Assembly: GCA_052161605.1 (NCBI GenBank)
Contig: CP197409.1
DNA: 64,000 bases
Strand: one strand, 5' to 3'
DNA from: JBKCUI01 sp052161605
GTDB lineage: Bacteria > Planctomycetota > Planctomycetia > Pirellulales > Pirellulaceae
A program made the translations under genes and the position numbers. Below, one piece after another: positions 7,138-16,800 of this stretch (position 1 is its first letter; the number at the start of each line of letters is the position of its first letter). The notes beneath the pieces were generated by a model. The model made no database searches and was not told the DNA's origin. It saw nothing but the letters and a program-made list of their open reading frames with translations.

Positions 7138-8442
7138 GTGATTCAGATGATACCTAATCGGCGTAGAATTAAGAAAAAAGCAAAGCGTGGAGGTTTGGCT
7201 TCCGCTGAACGTCCCTCTGCGCTTTCGGCCGAGAAAGCGGATCAAATCATGCCATTCGATCAAACTTTAGAACAGCTCGAGTCGTTGTTAACCGTCGACT
7301 CTCAAGCTAAACCGGAGACCGATTCAGCCACGCCCAACGAACTTGTGTCCTCCCCGGGCACCAGTAAGGCAGATGAAGTTCTGATTGATCGAATCGATCG
7401 CAAGCTTTCTGAATTGGCAAGTAGTGCGGCCCAACTGGAAAGAGAGAGACTCGAGATCCAGGATCTGCGAAGCCAGTTACAGCATGCTATTGATGCCGCA
7501 GAATTGCGAATCGCCCAGGCCGATACGCGTTCAATCGGACAGGATACGTCGGGGCAAAGCGGGATTGTTGAATCCATGCGTATAGAGAATGAGCGGTTGA
7601 ACAGCCTGTTAAACCATTCGCGAGCTGAATATCAGACCTTGCTCGACTTCATTGAGAATGAAGACATCAAGGAGCTTACCACCGTCGTTCGCAACGAGCA
7701 CATTGAGCGAGAGTGCGAATTGAACCGCGAGATCGATAAGCTCAAGGAAAAGAATCAGCTTCTGGAGGACGAACTCGGGTCAAGCCTCGGTACCGGATCA
7801 GAGAGCGAGCTTAGGAAGCAGATAACTACCCTGAAGAGCGAGCTGATGGAGACAAGACACGAAGTTGTCGAGCTTCGGCTTCACAGCAACGAGCTCGCAT
7901 CAAGGCTGGCAAAATACCAGGACCCCAGCACGATAAGCCACGAAGCGGTCACCTGGGAGGATCGAAAGCAAGCCTTGCTACAAATTCTCGAGCAGCAAGA
8001 ATTGGACAGCAACGAGGGTGCAGCAGAGACCCTTGATATAAAGCGGATTCTTGACGAGACATCCGCTCAGGTCAACCTTAAAGACAAGGAAATTGCAGAC
8101 CTACGTAGCCTGCTCGAACAACAATCTGTGGCGGCGAACGGCATGGCTATCGGTGCTGCTGCCGTCGCTCAATTTGTTGACGCAGACGAAATTATCGCCG
8201 AGGAGCGTCAGCGATTGAAAGAAAAGCAACAACAATGGGAGCAGAAGCAACGCCAGGACGAGATCGAAATGTCTCTAGAACGTGCAAAATTGGCTAGAGA
8301 AAGGCTTGAGATACAAGAGAAATTACAACAATTAGAGGCGGAGCGAGCCAGTCAAGTGCCGACTGACGGAGAAACAGCCTCATCCCCGAGATCGCTCCAG
8401 AAAGGAAAATGGTGGGCTAGGTTGGGGCTGAAAGATGACTGA
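7138..8442 (+). CDS. Long coiled-coil protein of unknown function
   Basis: A 434-residue soluble protein with no signal peptide or membrane helix. Residues 1-25 are strongly basic (PNRRRIKKKAKRGG), then a low-complexity Ser/Thr/Pro linker, and from about residue 80 to 410 the sequence is heptad-rich and dominated by Glu, Gln, Leu and Lys (ERERLEIQDLRSQLQ, EIDKLKEKNQLLEDELGS, ERQRLKEKQQQWEQKQRQ). It closes with a small basic/aromatic tail (KGKWWARLGLKDD). The start is uncertain: GTG 7138 or ATG 7147, neither with a clear ribosome binding site. It is divergent from xseB and lies 73 bases before pepA. I do not recognise a family; a structural or scaffold role is all that the coiled coil suggests. 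Confidence 0.7.
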   Translation: MIQMIPNRRRIKKKAKRGGLASAERPSALSAEKADQIMPFDQTLEQLESLLTVDSQAKPETDSATPNELVSSPGTSKADEVLIDRIDRKLSELASSAAQLERERLEIQDLRSQLQHAIDAAELRIAQADTRSIGQDTSGQSGIVESMRIENERLNSLLNHSRAEYQTLLDFIENEDIKELTTVVRNEHIERECELNREIDKLKEKNQLLEDELGSSLGTGSESELRKQITTLKSELMETRHEVVELRLHSNELASRLAKYQDPSTISHEAVTWEDRKQALLQILEQQELDSNEGAAETLDIKRILDETSAQVNLKDKEIADLRSLLEQQSVAANGMAIGAAAVAQFVDADEIIAEERQRLKEKQQQWEQKQRQDEIEMSLERAKLARERLEIQEKLQQLEAERASQVPTDGETASSPRSLQKGKWWARLGLKDD

Positions 8443-8515
8443 TGTACCATTCTGGTTTTTCGGATAAGATACTGCCGTTGTCTTAACGATACTCCAACAC
8501 CAACTCGTCAGCTTC

Positions 8516-9985
8516 ATGAGATCTTTACCAGCTCCTCAGCAATGGATTCAGAGTCCGTGTGATGCACTTGTGATCGCCGTATCCGATCAGTGGCGAACCA
8601 CTCCTTCGATTCTTGAGCTAGACCAAACAACTGGGGGCTTGATCTCAAAACTGATCGAGTCCGGCGAGATATCTACAAAGCCGAATCAAATCTCCACGCT
8701 CTATTCCTTGATCGGTGTCGCTTCTTCTCAGGTGGTAATGGTCGGGGTCGGCGAAGCTCAGGAACTTGCTCCCTTGGTCGCACACCGTGCAGCCGGTAGC
8801 GCGATGAAGAAAATTGCGAACAAATACCGCGAGCGCGTTAGATTCGTTGGCTTCCATGGTCTACCGATCGCAGAACGAGCTGCGATCTGCGGAGCTACCG
8901 CAGGTTGCGTCGGGCAAGACCTGTTCAAACAGGAAAAGTCATTGATTCAGCCTGAGTTTTGTGAATGGGTTGGTCTTAGCGAAGCGAACATTCGTCGCGG
9001 CACAATCATCGGGGACTCGGTGAATTTAGTACGTAAACTAGTAAACTTGCCGGCTAACTATCTGTACCCAGAGTCGTTCACCGAAGAAGCCACCTTGGTC
9101 GCACAGCAATGCAAGCTGGAGCTCGAGATTTGGGACAAGTCGAAATTGGAATCGGAACGGTGCAACGCTTTGTTAGGAGTGTCGCGTGGTTCGAGTCGGG
9201 AGCCACGACTGCTCATCATGCGATACCGAGGAGGTGAGTCCACCGAACCGCCGACTGCCCTAGTCGGTAAGGGGGTAACCTTTGATAGCGGTGGTTACTC
9301 TATCAAACCGTCAGACGGTATGCTCACCATGAAGTGCGACATGGCTGGCGCAGCGACCGTGCTTGGGATCATGCAGGCTGCCGCACTACTCAATGCTAAG
9401 TGCAACTTAATCGGCATTATTGGCCTAGTCGAGAATATGATATCGGGTTCAGCATTCAAGCTTGGTGATGTGCTCGTTGCTCGAAGTGGCAAAACGATCG
9501 AGATCCATAATACTGATGCCGAGGGGCGATTGGTTCTCGCCGATTGCTTGAACGTCGCTCTGGACTCACAACCGAGCAAGATCGTTGACTTTGCTACTCT
9601 GACGGGGGCGTGCGTCGTAGCTTTAGGAAATGACATTTCTGGTTCGATGTCGAACAACACATCTTGGCAATCTGAGATCTCACTTGCAGCAGAAGCGGCA
9701 GGTGAGTATATGTGGCCGCTGCCCATGCATGCATTCTTCTCAGAACAAATCGCTGGCAAGATCGCTGACATCAAGAACGTGGGCGAAGGACGATGGGGGG
9801 GAGCCATTACAGCGGCTAAGTTCCTCGAAGAGTTCGTCGGCCAGACACCCTGGACTCACATGGATATCGCAGGTCCCGCCTTTCTCGATTCAGCGAAAGC
9901 TTGGTGCGATGCCGGAGCGACAGGTACTCTGGTTAGAACCTTTGCGGAGATGTTCGCAAAAGAATCTGCGGATGCAGACTCATGA
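8516..9985 (+). CDS. pepA: Cytosol (leucyl) aminopeptidase, M17 family
   Basis: 489 residues, the normal length for M17 enzymes. The C-terminal catalytic half has the expected metal and active-site elements: VGKGVTFDSGGYSIKPSDG (catalytic Lys region), MKCDMAGAATVLG, and the family signature NTDAEGRLVLADCL with the active-site Arg, followed by DFATLTGACVVALG. It removes N-terminal residues from peptides in the cytoplasm using two divalent metals. Its last bases overlap the start of tsaB as ATGA, so the two genes are translationally coupled and share a transcript. Confidence 0.95.
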   Translation: MRSLPAPQQWIQSPCDALVIAVSDQWRTTPSILELDQTTGGLISKLIESGEISTKPNQISTLYSLIGVASSQVVMVGVGEAQELAPLVAHRAAGSAMKKIANKYRERVRFVGFHGLPIAERAAICGATAGCVGQDLFKQEKSLIQPEFCEWVGLSEANIRRGTIIGDSVNLVRKLVNLPANYLYPESFTEEATLVAQQCKLELEIWDKSKLESERCNALLGVSRGSSREPRLLIMRYRGGESTEPPTALVGKGVTFDSGGYSIKPSDGMLTMKCDMAGAATVLGIMQAAALLNAKCNLIGIIGLVENMISGSAFKLGDVLVARSGKTIEIHNTDAEGRLVLADCLNVALDSQPSKIVDFATLTGACVVALGNDISGSMSNNTSWQSEISLAAEAAGEYMWPLPMHAFFSEQIAGKIADIKNVGEGRWGGAITAAKFLEEFVGQTPWTHMDIAGPAFLDSAKAWCDAGATGTLVRTFAEMFAKESADADS

Positions 9986-10740
9986 ACTACCTCCTAGCTA
10001 TCGAAACGAGCGGGAAATTCGGATCGGTTGCTATCGCCTCAAGAACTGAAGAATCTTCTCAAGCGATCGTCTCCCTTGATCTCCCCAAAACGATTGGTTC
10101 GGCGCAGTCACTTGCTCCATGCATAGAACAAATCGCAGCGACGCACGGTATGCCTCTGTCCGAGCTGGGGTGTATTGCCTTAGTGAACGGTCCAGGCTCC
10201 TTTACGGGATTGCGAGTCGGGGTGGCCACCGCCAAGTCTCTGGCCTACGCGCTGCGGGTTCCGGTTGTTCCTTTGGATACGCTGGATGTGGTTCATTTGC
10301 AAGGGGCAAACGCCGCGTTGCTCGCGCAGCGAACGGATCCTCCTAAGCACATTCATGCTTTGCTGGATGCGTACCGGGGGCAATTGTTTGTGCAATCGCG
10401 AAGCATTCGCAGCTCCCTTTCGAATACCGGTGTGCTGGATATCGAAGACTTTTTGCGAGAATGCCGAGAATCAAACGATTCCCCGCAAGCTCACGCATTA
10501 ATCGGCCCCGGTTGTCAGCGGGTTCTTCGATTTTGCGAGCGGGAACTAGAGGATGCAGAGCTAAAAGGGTGGTGTGAGCAATTGCCCTGTTTTGAGAGTA
10601 CCGATTTTGAGCCGCATGCAGTTTTTGTGGCAAAACTCGGACTTGAACGCTGGAACCAGGGCCGACAAATCGACCCATTCCTCCTGCTTCCCAATTATTT
10701 TCGGGGAAGCGCAGCGGAGGAGAAAGCGAAAGCCTTATAA
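9982..10740 (+). CDS. tsaB: tRNA threonylcarbamoyladenosine biosynthesis protein TsaB
   Basis: 252 residues beginning MNYLLAIETSGKFGSVAI, with the ASKHA-fold signature NGPGSFTGLRVGVATAKSLA and VVPLDTLD typical of TsaB. TsaB is the non-catalytic partner that holds TsaD and TsaE in the complex making t6A37 in ANN-decoding tRNAs. The ATG overlaps the pepA stop (ATGA). The gene is followed 61 bases later by ispG on the same strand. Confidence 0.93.
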   Translation: MNYLLAIETSGKFGSVAIASRTEESSQAIVSLDLPKTIGSAQSLAPCIEQIAATHGMPLSELGCIALVNGPGSFTGLRVGVATAKSLAYALRVPVVPLDTLDVVHLQGANAALLAQRTDPPKHIHALLDAYRGQLFVQSRSIRSSLSNTGVLDIEDFLRECRESNDSPQAHALIGPGCQRVLRFCERELEDAELKGWCEQLPCFESTDFEPHAVFVAKLGLERWNQGRQIDPFLLLPNYFRGSAAEEKAKAL

Positions 10741-10801
10741 GGAAATTGCCAAATAGGTATAGTAAAGCGACCTTGCAAAGTACCTGTCGAGAAAAACAAA
10801 C

Positions 10802-11956
10802 ATGGAAATAAAACGCAATCCGACCCGCTCCGTCAAAGTTGGCAATATCTTCATCGGTGCCGCTCATCCTATCGCAGTCCAGAGCATGACTGCCACGCAT
10901 ACGACCGACATTGATGCCACCGTGGCATTGGTCAATGATTTGCATCGTGCGGGAGCTCACGTAGTCCGAATTGCAGTGGATAGCGACAAGGATGCGTTGG
11001 CCCTAGCTGAAATTCGTAAACAAACAGAAGCCAACTTGTCCGTCGATTTGCAAGAGAACTATCGACTGATCGAAAAGGTCGCTCCTCACGTTGATAAGGT
11101 CCGGTACAACCCGGGTCACCTTTACCACCACGAGCGAAATCGCCCCTGGGAGGACAAGGTCAAGTTTATTGCTGAGGTTGCAGCGGCAAACGATTGTGCG
11201 TTGCGAGTCGGTGTGAATTGCGGCAGCGTCGATCCCGCTCAGAAAGAGAAATTCGGGGATAAGGACTCTATCGGTCCCATGTTAGCTTCGGCCTTTGAGC
11301 ATTGCGAATTACTTGAGTCGATAGGTTTTGTGAGGTTCGTCGTATCTCTTAAAGACAGTGATCCGAGCAAGGTCGTCGAGGTCAACAAACGATTCGCCGA
11401 GCAGCGCCCAGACATTCCCTTGCATTTGGGAGTTACTGAAGCAGGGCTTCCACCAGACGGCATTATCAAAACACGCATCGCCTTCGAGCAGCTCATCGGA
11501 CGAGGTATAGGAGATACGATACGGGTCAGCTTAACTGTACCGAACTCGAAGAAGTCGATGGAGATCGAGGCGGGGAACCAGATCATCGACGACATTCGAA
11601 ACGGACGCCTCCGATCTGTGGTGGCATTGGATCCATCCAAGCTGAATATCATTTCCTGTCCGAGCTGCTCGCGAGTGGAAAACGAAGCCTTTGTGGAATT
11701 GGCTCAAGACGTCAAGGAGATGACAACCTACGCGAAGGACTACGCGATTACCATTGCGGTCATGGGATGTCGTGTAAATGGACCAGGAGAGACCGACGAT
11801 GCAGACCTCGGTTTGTGGTGCGGCCCGAATCGAGTGAACCTCAAAAAGGGAGAGGAATCCCTCGGATCGTATCCTTATGACGAGATCCTCGGCGTGCTAA
11901 AGACGGAACTCGACAAGCTCATTGAACAGAAGAAACTCGAGTCTGCCGGGGTTTAA
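10802..11956 (+). CDS. ispG: 4-hydroxy-3-methylbut-2-enyl diphosphate synthase (flavodoxin/ferredoxin)
   Basis: 384 residues of the compact bacterial IspG type. It converts MEcPP to HMBPP in the MEP isoprenoid pathway using a [4Fe-4S] cluster. The N-terminal barrel shows NPTRSVKVGNIFIG and AVQSMTATHTTD; the cluster ligands are the two cysteines of ISCPSCSRVENEAFVEL and the one of VMGCRVNGPGET. The start ATG 10802 fits the family N-terminus. It ends 28 bases from the stop of the convergent DUF4832 gene. Confidence 0.95.
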   Translation: MEIKRNPTRSVKVGNIFIGAAHPIAVQSMTATHTTDIDATVALVNDLHRAGAHVVRIAVDSDKDALALAEIRKQTEANLSVDLQENYRLIEKVAPHVDKVRYNPGHLYHHERNRPWEDKVKFIAEVAAANDCALRVGVNCGSVDPAQKEKFGDKDSIGPMLASAFEHCELLESIGFVRFVVSLKDSDPSKVVEVNKRFAEQRPDIPLHLGVTEAGLPPDGIIKTRIAFEQLIGRGIGDTIRVSLTVPNSKKSMEIEAGNQIIDDIRNGRLRSVVALDPSKLNIISCPSCSRVENEAFVELAQDVKEMTTYAKDYAITIAVMGCRVNGPGETDDADLGLWCGPNRVNLKKGEESLGSYPYDEILGVLKTELDKLIEQKKLESAGV

Positions 11957-11984
11957 ACGTAAGTATCTAGCGTTCGGTGCTCGC

Positions 11985-13382
11985 TCACTTAACCTTAAAA
12001 TCGCCGAGGGTTAAGTAGCCAGCGACCGTTGCATCTTGCGTTTCGTTAGCGAACTTGAGTGGCTTACCGTTCGCCAATGGATTTTTCGCCCGAAGAAGCA
12101 CGCTGTATTTACCAGCAGTTAAACTCGCCAGATTTAACTGTGCTGTACGCGTGTTTGGTTCGTCGGATGGCAACTGCCCTTTCAGCGACCAATCTGCGGC
12201 AATCGAGGAGTAGATAATCCCACCCGTTTCGTTTGCGATCGCGATTTCCATGGGCCAATCGTAGTAAAACGGAGCTATGCCCTTGTTCACAATGGAGACG
12301 CTTACCGATAGCGATCGGTCCGAATCGGACCAAGCGAGCGTTGCATCCTTTGCATAGAAATCGTAGCCAATCATTGAAACCGACTTCAAAGCACGTGACA
12401 TCCTTTCCTTAGGAGCAGATTCGCGAAACATTCCCGTGTCCATAGTCCAGGACAAATGTATGGCTCGCGCACATTCATCGAATGGCTGAGCCTGCGGAAT
12501 CTTGACGTTGGCATCAAAGATTTTACCCCAGACTTCGGGGCGAATTTCACCACCGATAGGGTGCGATTTCCATTTGTTCAACGCCTCGCTCCCCGCAGCC
12601 TGGAGTGCCGGAACAAAAAACCAGTCGTCCTCTTTCCGGCCGGTTTCCAAGGTTGCCCAGCATAGGGAGTCGTCGTGGTATCCAAAACTGCGATCATGAT
12701 TAGGAGCTTTGTCATAATTGTCGACCCCAGCAGGGTATCGCAACAAGATTGGCGTTACTTGAAATGATGCTTCGTAAGCATCCATAACCAAGGTCTGCGT
12801 TTCCTTGCTGGCCCATAAATCTTCGCGAGGATACGTGTGCCATTCCCCCCAAGTTCCGAGTAACCCGGCGGTGATGAAGGCAAGTCTTGGATCGCCGTCA
12901 TACTTGTGACCAAACTCGCATATGAAATTGACCAAAGCTTTGCGGAGTAGAGGTGAGTCGTAATCGGGGGTGGTAACGTCCGTGGGAGGAAGTGGTGCGG
13001 TGTTGGTATTGGTATAAGTCTCCGTCTTGAGACCAGCCTCGATCAAATACTTTGGAATGCAGTCTTTCTTGCCGGGATACTCTAGATAGATTCGAATGAT
13101 AGCCATGTTGCCACGGGAGGCGATGTCATCCAGCAGCTTCTCCAACTCCGTCCAATCGTATTTATTGGGCCCAACATTTAGTTTCGCAAATGGGAGATAG
13201 TTGAACTCCATCGTATGCGGGAATCGATCCCGTTTCGGATTGGCGTAGGGAACCAAGCCTTTAAGCGGATTCTCAAGGGGACTGGGGCCGGGGTTTAGCT
13301 GAAACGTTTGGGCCTCAGCGGGAATCGCAAGGCATCCAAACAATGCAGCCTTCGCTACCATTAAAAAGACTACACGCAGCAT
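11985..13382 (-). CDS. Secreted DUF4832/DUF4874-type protein (glycoside-hydrolase-like barrel)
   Basis: 465 residues starting with a signal peptide (MLRVVFLMVAKAALFGCLA, cleavage after AEA-Q). The N-terminal part, NPLKGLVPYANP then FNYLPFAKLNVGPNKYDW, and LAFITAGLLGTWGEWHTYP, is characteristic of DUF4874/DUF4832 proteins, which are thought to adopt a TIM-barrel related to glycoside hydrolases with a C-terminal beta-sandwich. The GEWHTYP motif holds a conserved acid. The last 110 residues (LSVSVSIVNKGIAPFYYDW, then GKYSVLLRAKNPLANG) look like that sandwich. The function is not established; a role in polysaccharide breakdown is inference. It is divergent from the giant gene. Confidence 0.8.
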   Translation of the reverse strand: MLRVVFLMVAKAALFGCLAIPAEAQTFQLNPGPSPLENPLKGLVPYANPKRDRFPHTMEFNYLPFAKLNVGPNKYDWTELEKLLDDIASRGNMAIIRIYLEYPGKKDCIPKYLIEAGLKTETYTNTNTAPLPPTDVTTPDYDSPLLRKALVNFICEFGHKYDGDPRLAFITAGLLGTWGEWHTYPREDLWASKETQTLVMDAYEASFQVTPILLRYPAGVDNYDKAPNHDRSFGYHDDSLCWATLETGRKEDDWFFVPALQAAGSEALNKWKSHPIGGEIRPEVWGKIFDANVKIPQAQPFDECARAIHLSWTMDTGMFRESAPKERMSRALKSVSMIGYDFYAKDATLAWSDSDRSLSVSVSIVNKGIAPFYYDWPMEIAIANETGGIIYSSIAADWSLKGQLPSDEPNTRTAQLNLASLTAGKYSVLLRAKNPLANGKPLKFANETQDATVAGYLTLGDFKVK

Positions 13383-13815
13383 GGCTGGTGACCTCTGTTT
13401 GTTAAAAAATTGCTACTGGGAAACGAATAACCCGCCCCTCAACCTCACCCAGTGTACCTAAATTTCAGCCTAGTTCGCCATCCATTCTCACCCTTCCCAG
13501 ATCCCCTGTTTTAATGCGCTCTAGCAGCATTCGCAGAACTTTAGTAAATTCCGCGAAATTCTCGTTTGCAAGGAAGCATTCAGCGGGGCAAAAAATGACG
13601 ATTCGAGACCATGCACAGGATGTGCGCAGTCTAAACGCAACCACCAATTACCTTGGGTTCAGTTCGCTTACGAGACGAATTGTTGGGGTTTCACGTCATT
13701 CTCTCTTTCTTGAGTGCTGTCAGCAGACAGCCTTTCGCCCTATCTCCGACGCAAAGCTAGCAATCTCGCCGCTAGATCTTGTAAATACTCCAACCTTCAA
13801 CGCCGGGGGCAGATC
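13383..13815. other. Divergent intergenic region before the giant gene
   Basis: 433 bases between the DUF4832 gene (minus) and the giant gene (plus), so promoters for both should be here. No confident -35/-10 pair, operator or hairpin was picked out. The open frames that cross it have no family resemblance and are not called. Confidence 0.4.
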
Positions 13816-16800
13816 GTGATTCGCCAAAGAAAAATTCGTTCGATGAATCGTTCTGCCGAACGGCAGACAAGTAGGTCGCGTGTACGACGCTCCTTGATGG
13901 AATCGCTCGAGCAAAGGCAAATGCTGGCTGTGGATTTCGATCTTAGCCTCCATCCAGCAGTAGAAGGTTTTTTGCTTACCGCCGAAAAGCAAGGTGCGGA
14001 CTACAGGCTGTCGTTGCGGGATCGATCTAGTCCGGCGTTGCCATTGCAACAACTCCTGCTGTCGGTAACTCCACAAAACGTCTCAATCGCAGGCTCTACC
14101 GGCGACGACAGTCTCTGGATCGATTTTTCGACCGTGACAACCGTTGACGCAAACGGGAACTTCAACGACGTCGTCCCGGCCTCGATCACCGTCAATGGTC
14201 TGGCTGGCACTGATGATGTGCGCTTCACGGGCCATACCGCCGTTACCGGCAACTTGATCGTCAACGCAGAAACGATCTTGGTTGGGGCGGGCAACTATTT
14301 GTCGAGTGGAACGGGACTGCAACTCAACGCAGCAGCTGATCTGGGCACCTCTCAAGTAAGTGGTGTTGATGTCTCGCAGACAGGGTCCGTAGTAGCCGGT
14401 GTCACTGTGTCAGGTCATCTTCGCGCCACAAGTATCATCGTTCATGCAACTACAAGTGGAACCATTGAGTCCACGGGAAGCACCTTCACCGGCAGCGCCG
14501 AAAACCGATTCACCGACTCGGCGACCATCATCGTTTCGCCTGGCGCAACCATTGACGGCACGCAATCCGTCGACTTGCTTGCAGAGCGAGGAACGACCTA
14601 CTCCGCCTCTGGAGTAGCAGCCCTCAATCGTATTGTTGGCGATACGTCGATCACCGTTGGCACCGCCGGGCAAAACACACAAATCACGGCCGGCAACAGC
14701 CTCTCGATTCGCGCCGTCGACAATGTTAGAGCGGATGCGATCAGCCCTGACCTATCGCTCAATCTATCGAGCTGGTTGGTCCCCTTCGCGATGGACGCTA
14801 GCTCTGCGAGAAACACCTTCATCGGTGATACGCAAGTTATAGTGACCGATACCGTACTCTCTCAATTCATAGGTGGCGGGGCGGGAACTAGGATCGAAGC
14901 CAATCGAAAAACGATCGGGCTTACCGACGTTTCCTCGGTTTCTATCGCCCAAAGCTCGCCAATCTCCGATCTTAGCATTTCGCTCGGCGGAACCTATGCT
15001 TCCAACCTGCTGATCGGCAACGTGCGTGCCGCAATAACTGGCGGTTCCCTTCAAGCAACAGAAGCCAGCGTGTCGGCAGTCGATGATTCCATTCTCACGG
15101 CTACCAGCGATTTAGCAGCTCGTACGATTTCCGAAGTTTTTCCTAGCTCGGGATTCTCCGTAGGTTCTTCGATCGCTTACAACGCTGCTGCTGGCTCCGG
15201 GCTCGTGGAATCGGCCCTCGGTGCCGCGCAAGCCCTCGCACCAGAGACCCGTAGCGAAACACCTGCCGAAATCTTGGCCCGCGTCTATAACGCCTCGATC
15301 AACATCGTTGGTGATTTTCGGATCGATGCAGAGTCACGTATCGGCATCAATTCCACGGTAAGCAACGCGGCGGAATCGATCGCTTCGACGGTCTTTGGTT
15401 CCGCTGGCTCCGCTGCTGCTGGAGTTGTTGCGACCAACTACATCAATGCTTACACCTTTGCCCATCTCGACTTTGCAGACGACTATGAGATTCTAGGCCT
15501 ACCGAGCTTGGGACAAGTTCTAGTGGGTGGCGATCTTGAGATTTCTGCCGAAGACAATGGCGAAATCTATGCGAACACAAAACTAGTTTCATCCAGCATT
15601 GTTACCAATCATGGCGGTGCCTTGCTGTTACCGGACTTGATCGATTACTTCTTGCCCTCCGATTTCGTTTCATCGAATCAAACGGCCGCATTGATCTTTG
15701 GCTCGAAAGTACGAGTTCTTAAGGGACACACGGGTGGCGGGGAATCGGGCAAGGTCTATACCTATCTCGGTACAGGGCTTGATCAGGACGGCAATCCGAC
15801 GACTTTTGATCTGAGCACCGCCGATTTTGGCGATCTCGACTTTTGGTTGCCTCCTCCTACGGCGATCTTCCCTGAAGTCATGAACGTAGACGACAGCAAC
15901 TCGGTGGCTGTTGGTGGCGTGGTGACTTTCAATGATGTTCGTGGTGGCGCTACTGCTACGATCAAGAATGCCAATGTCGATGCTGGTTCCGTTCAAGTCG
16001 AATCGATTGAGAATGCCGTCATCCTAGCGACGGTTGACTCGACCGTGGAATCGTCCGGAGGCAGTGCTTTTGGCGAAGGCACCAGCCTAGCAGTCAACGG
16101 TACGATCGCTACCAATAGTGTATTGACCTATTCCAGTGCTACTATCACGAATAGTCACATCACCACGACCGCAGCAGGAGATAGCAACGGGGCCATTTAC
16201 GTTTCGGCCACCAATACGTCCATCGTCGATGCGGCGAACAACAGTGTCACCAAGTCGGGGGATACAGCTGGCGGCGCGATGTTAGCGTTCAATACGATTG
16301 GTTACGTTCCGCAGAACGCGTTGTTCAACTCCATGAACACCATTCTGACTAGCAACATCGGGACTAAACAACCTGCATTGACCAATGCTTCATTGCTCAA
16401 CACAAAGGTGGTTGCAGCGGGGAATGTGGACGTTTTAGCCAGTTCAACCTCGTCGATCAACTCTACGGTCAGCAATGCAACGACTTCAGCTGCGTCCGCT
16501 CTAGAGGGAGCTAGCGGTAAAGCCATCGGAGGTGTGATAGCCTCCAATATGGTCGCGTCCAATGTCACCGCCTTCATCGACAGCTCGGGGATCACCCCTG
16601 CTTCGGATCGAATCGTGCAAGCTGGTGGGAACATTACCGTCGATGCAAACGACTCGGCATCGATTACATCGGATACTAGTTTATTGGCGGACTCGACCAC
16701 AACCAATGATGGTGGCAGCAGCTTGTTCGGCGATTTCCTGACCTCGTTGATTATGCAATACGAGTACTCCAGTACTTCGGGGGCTAAGAACCTCGTGTTT

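Noticed and set aside
13514..13819. 101-codon open frame before the giant gene
   Set aside because: It overlaps the region expected to hold divergent promoters, has no family resemblance and overlaps the likely start of the giant gene.
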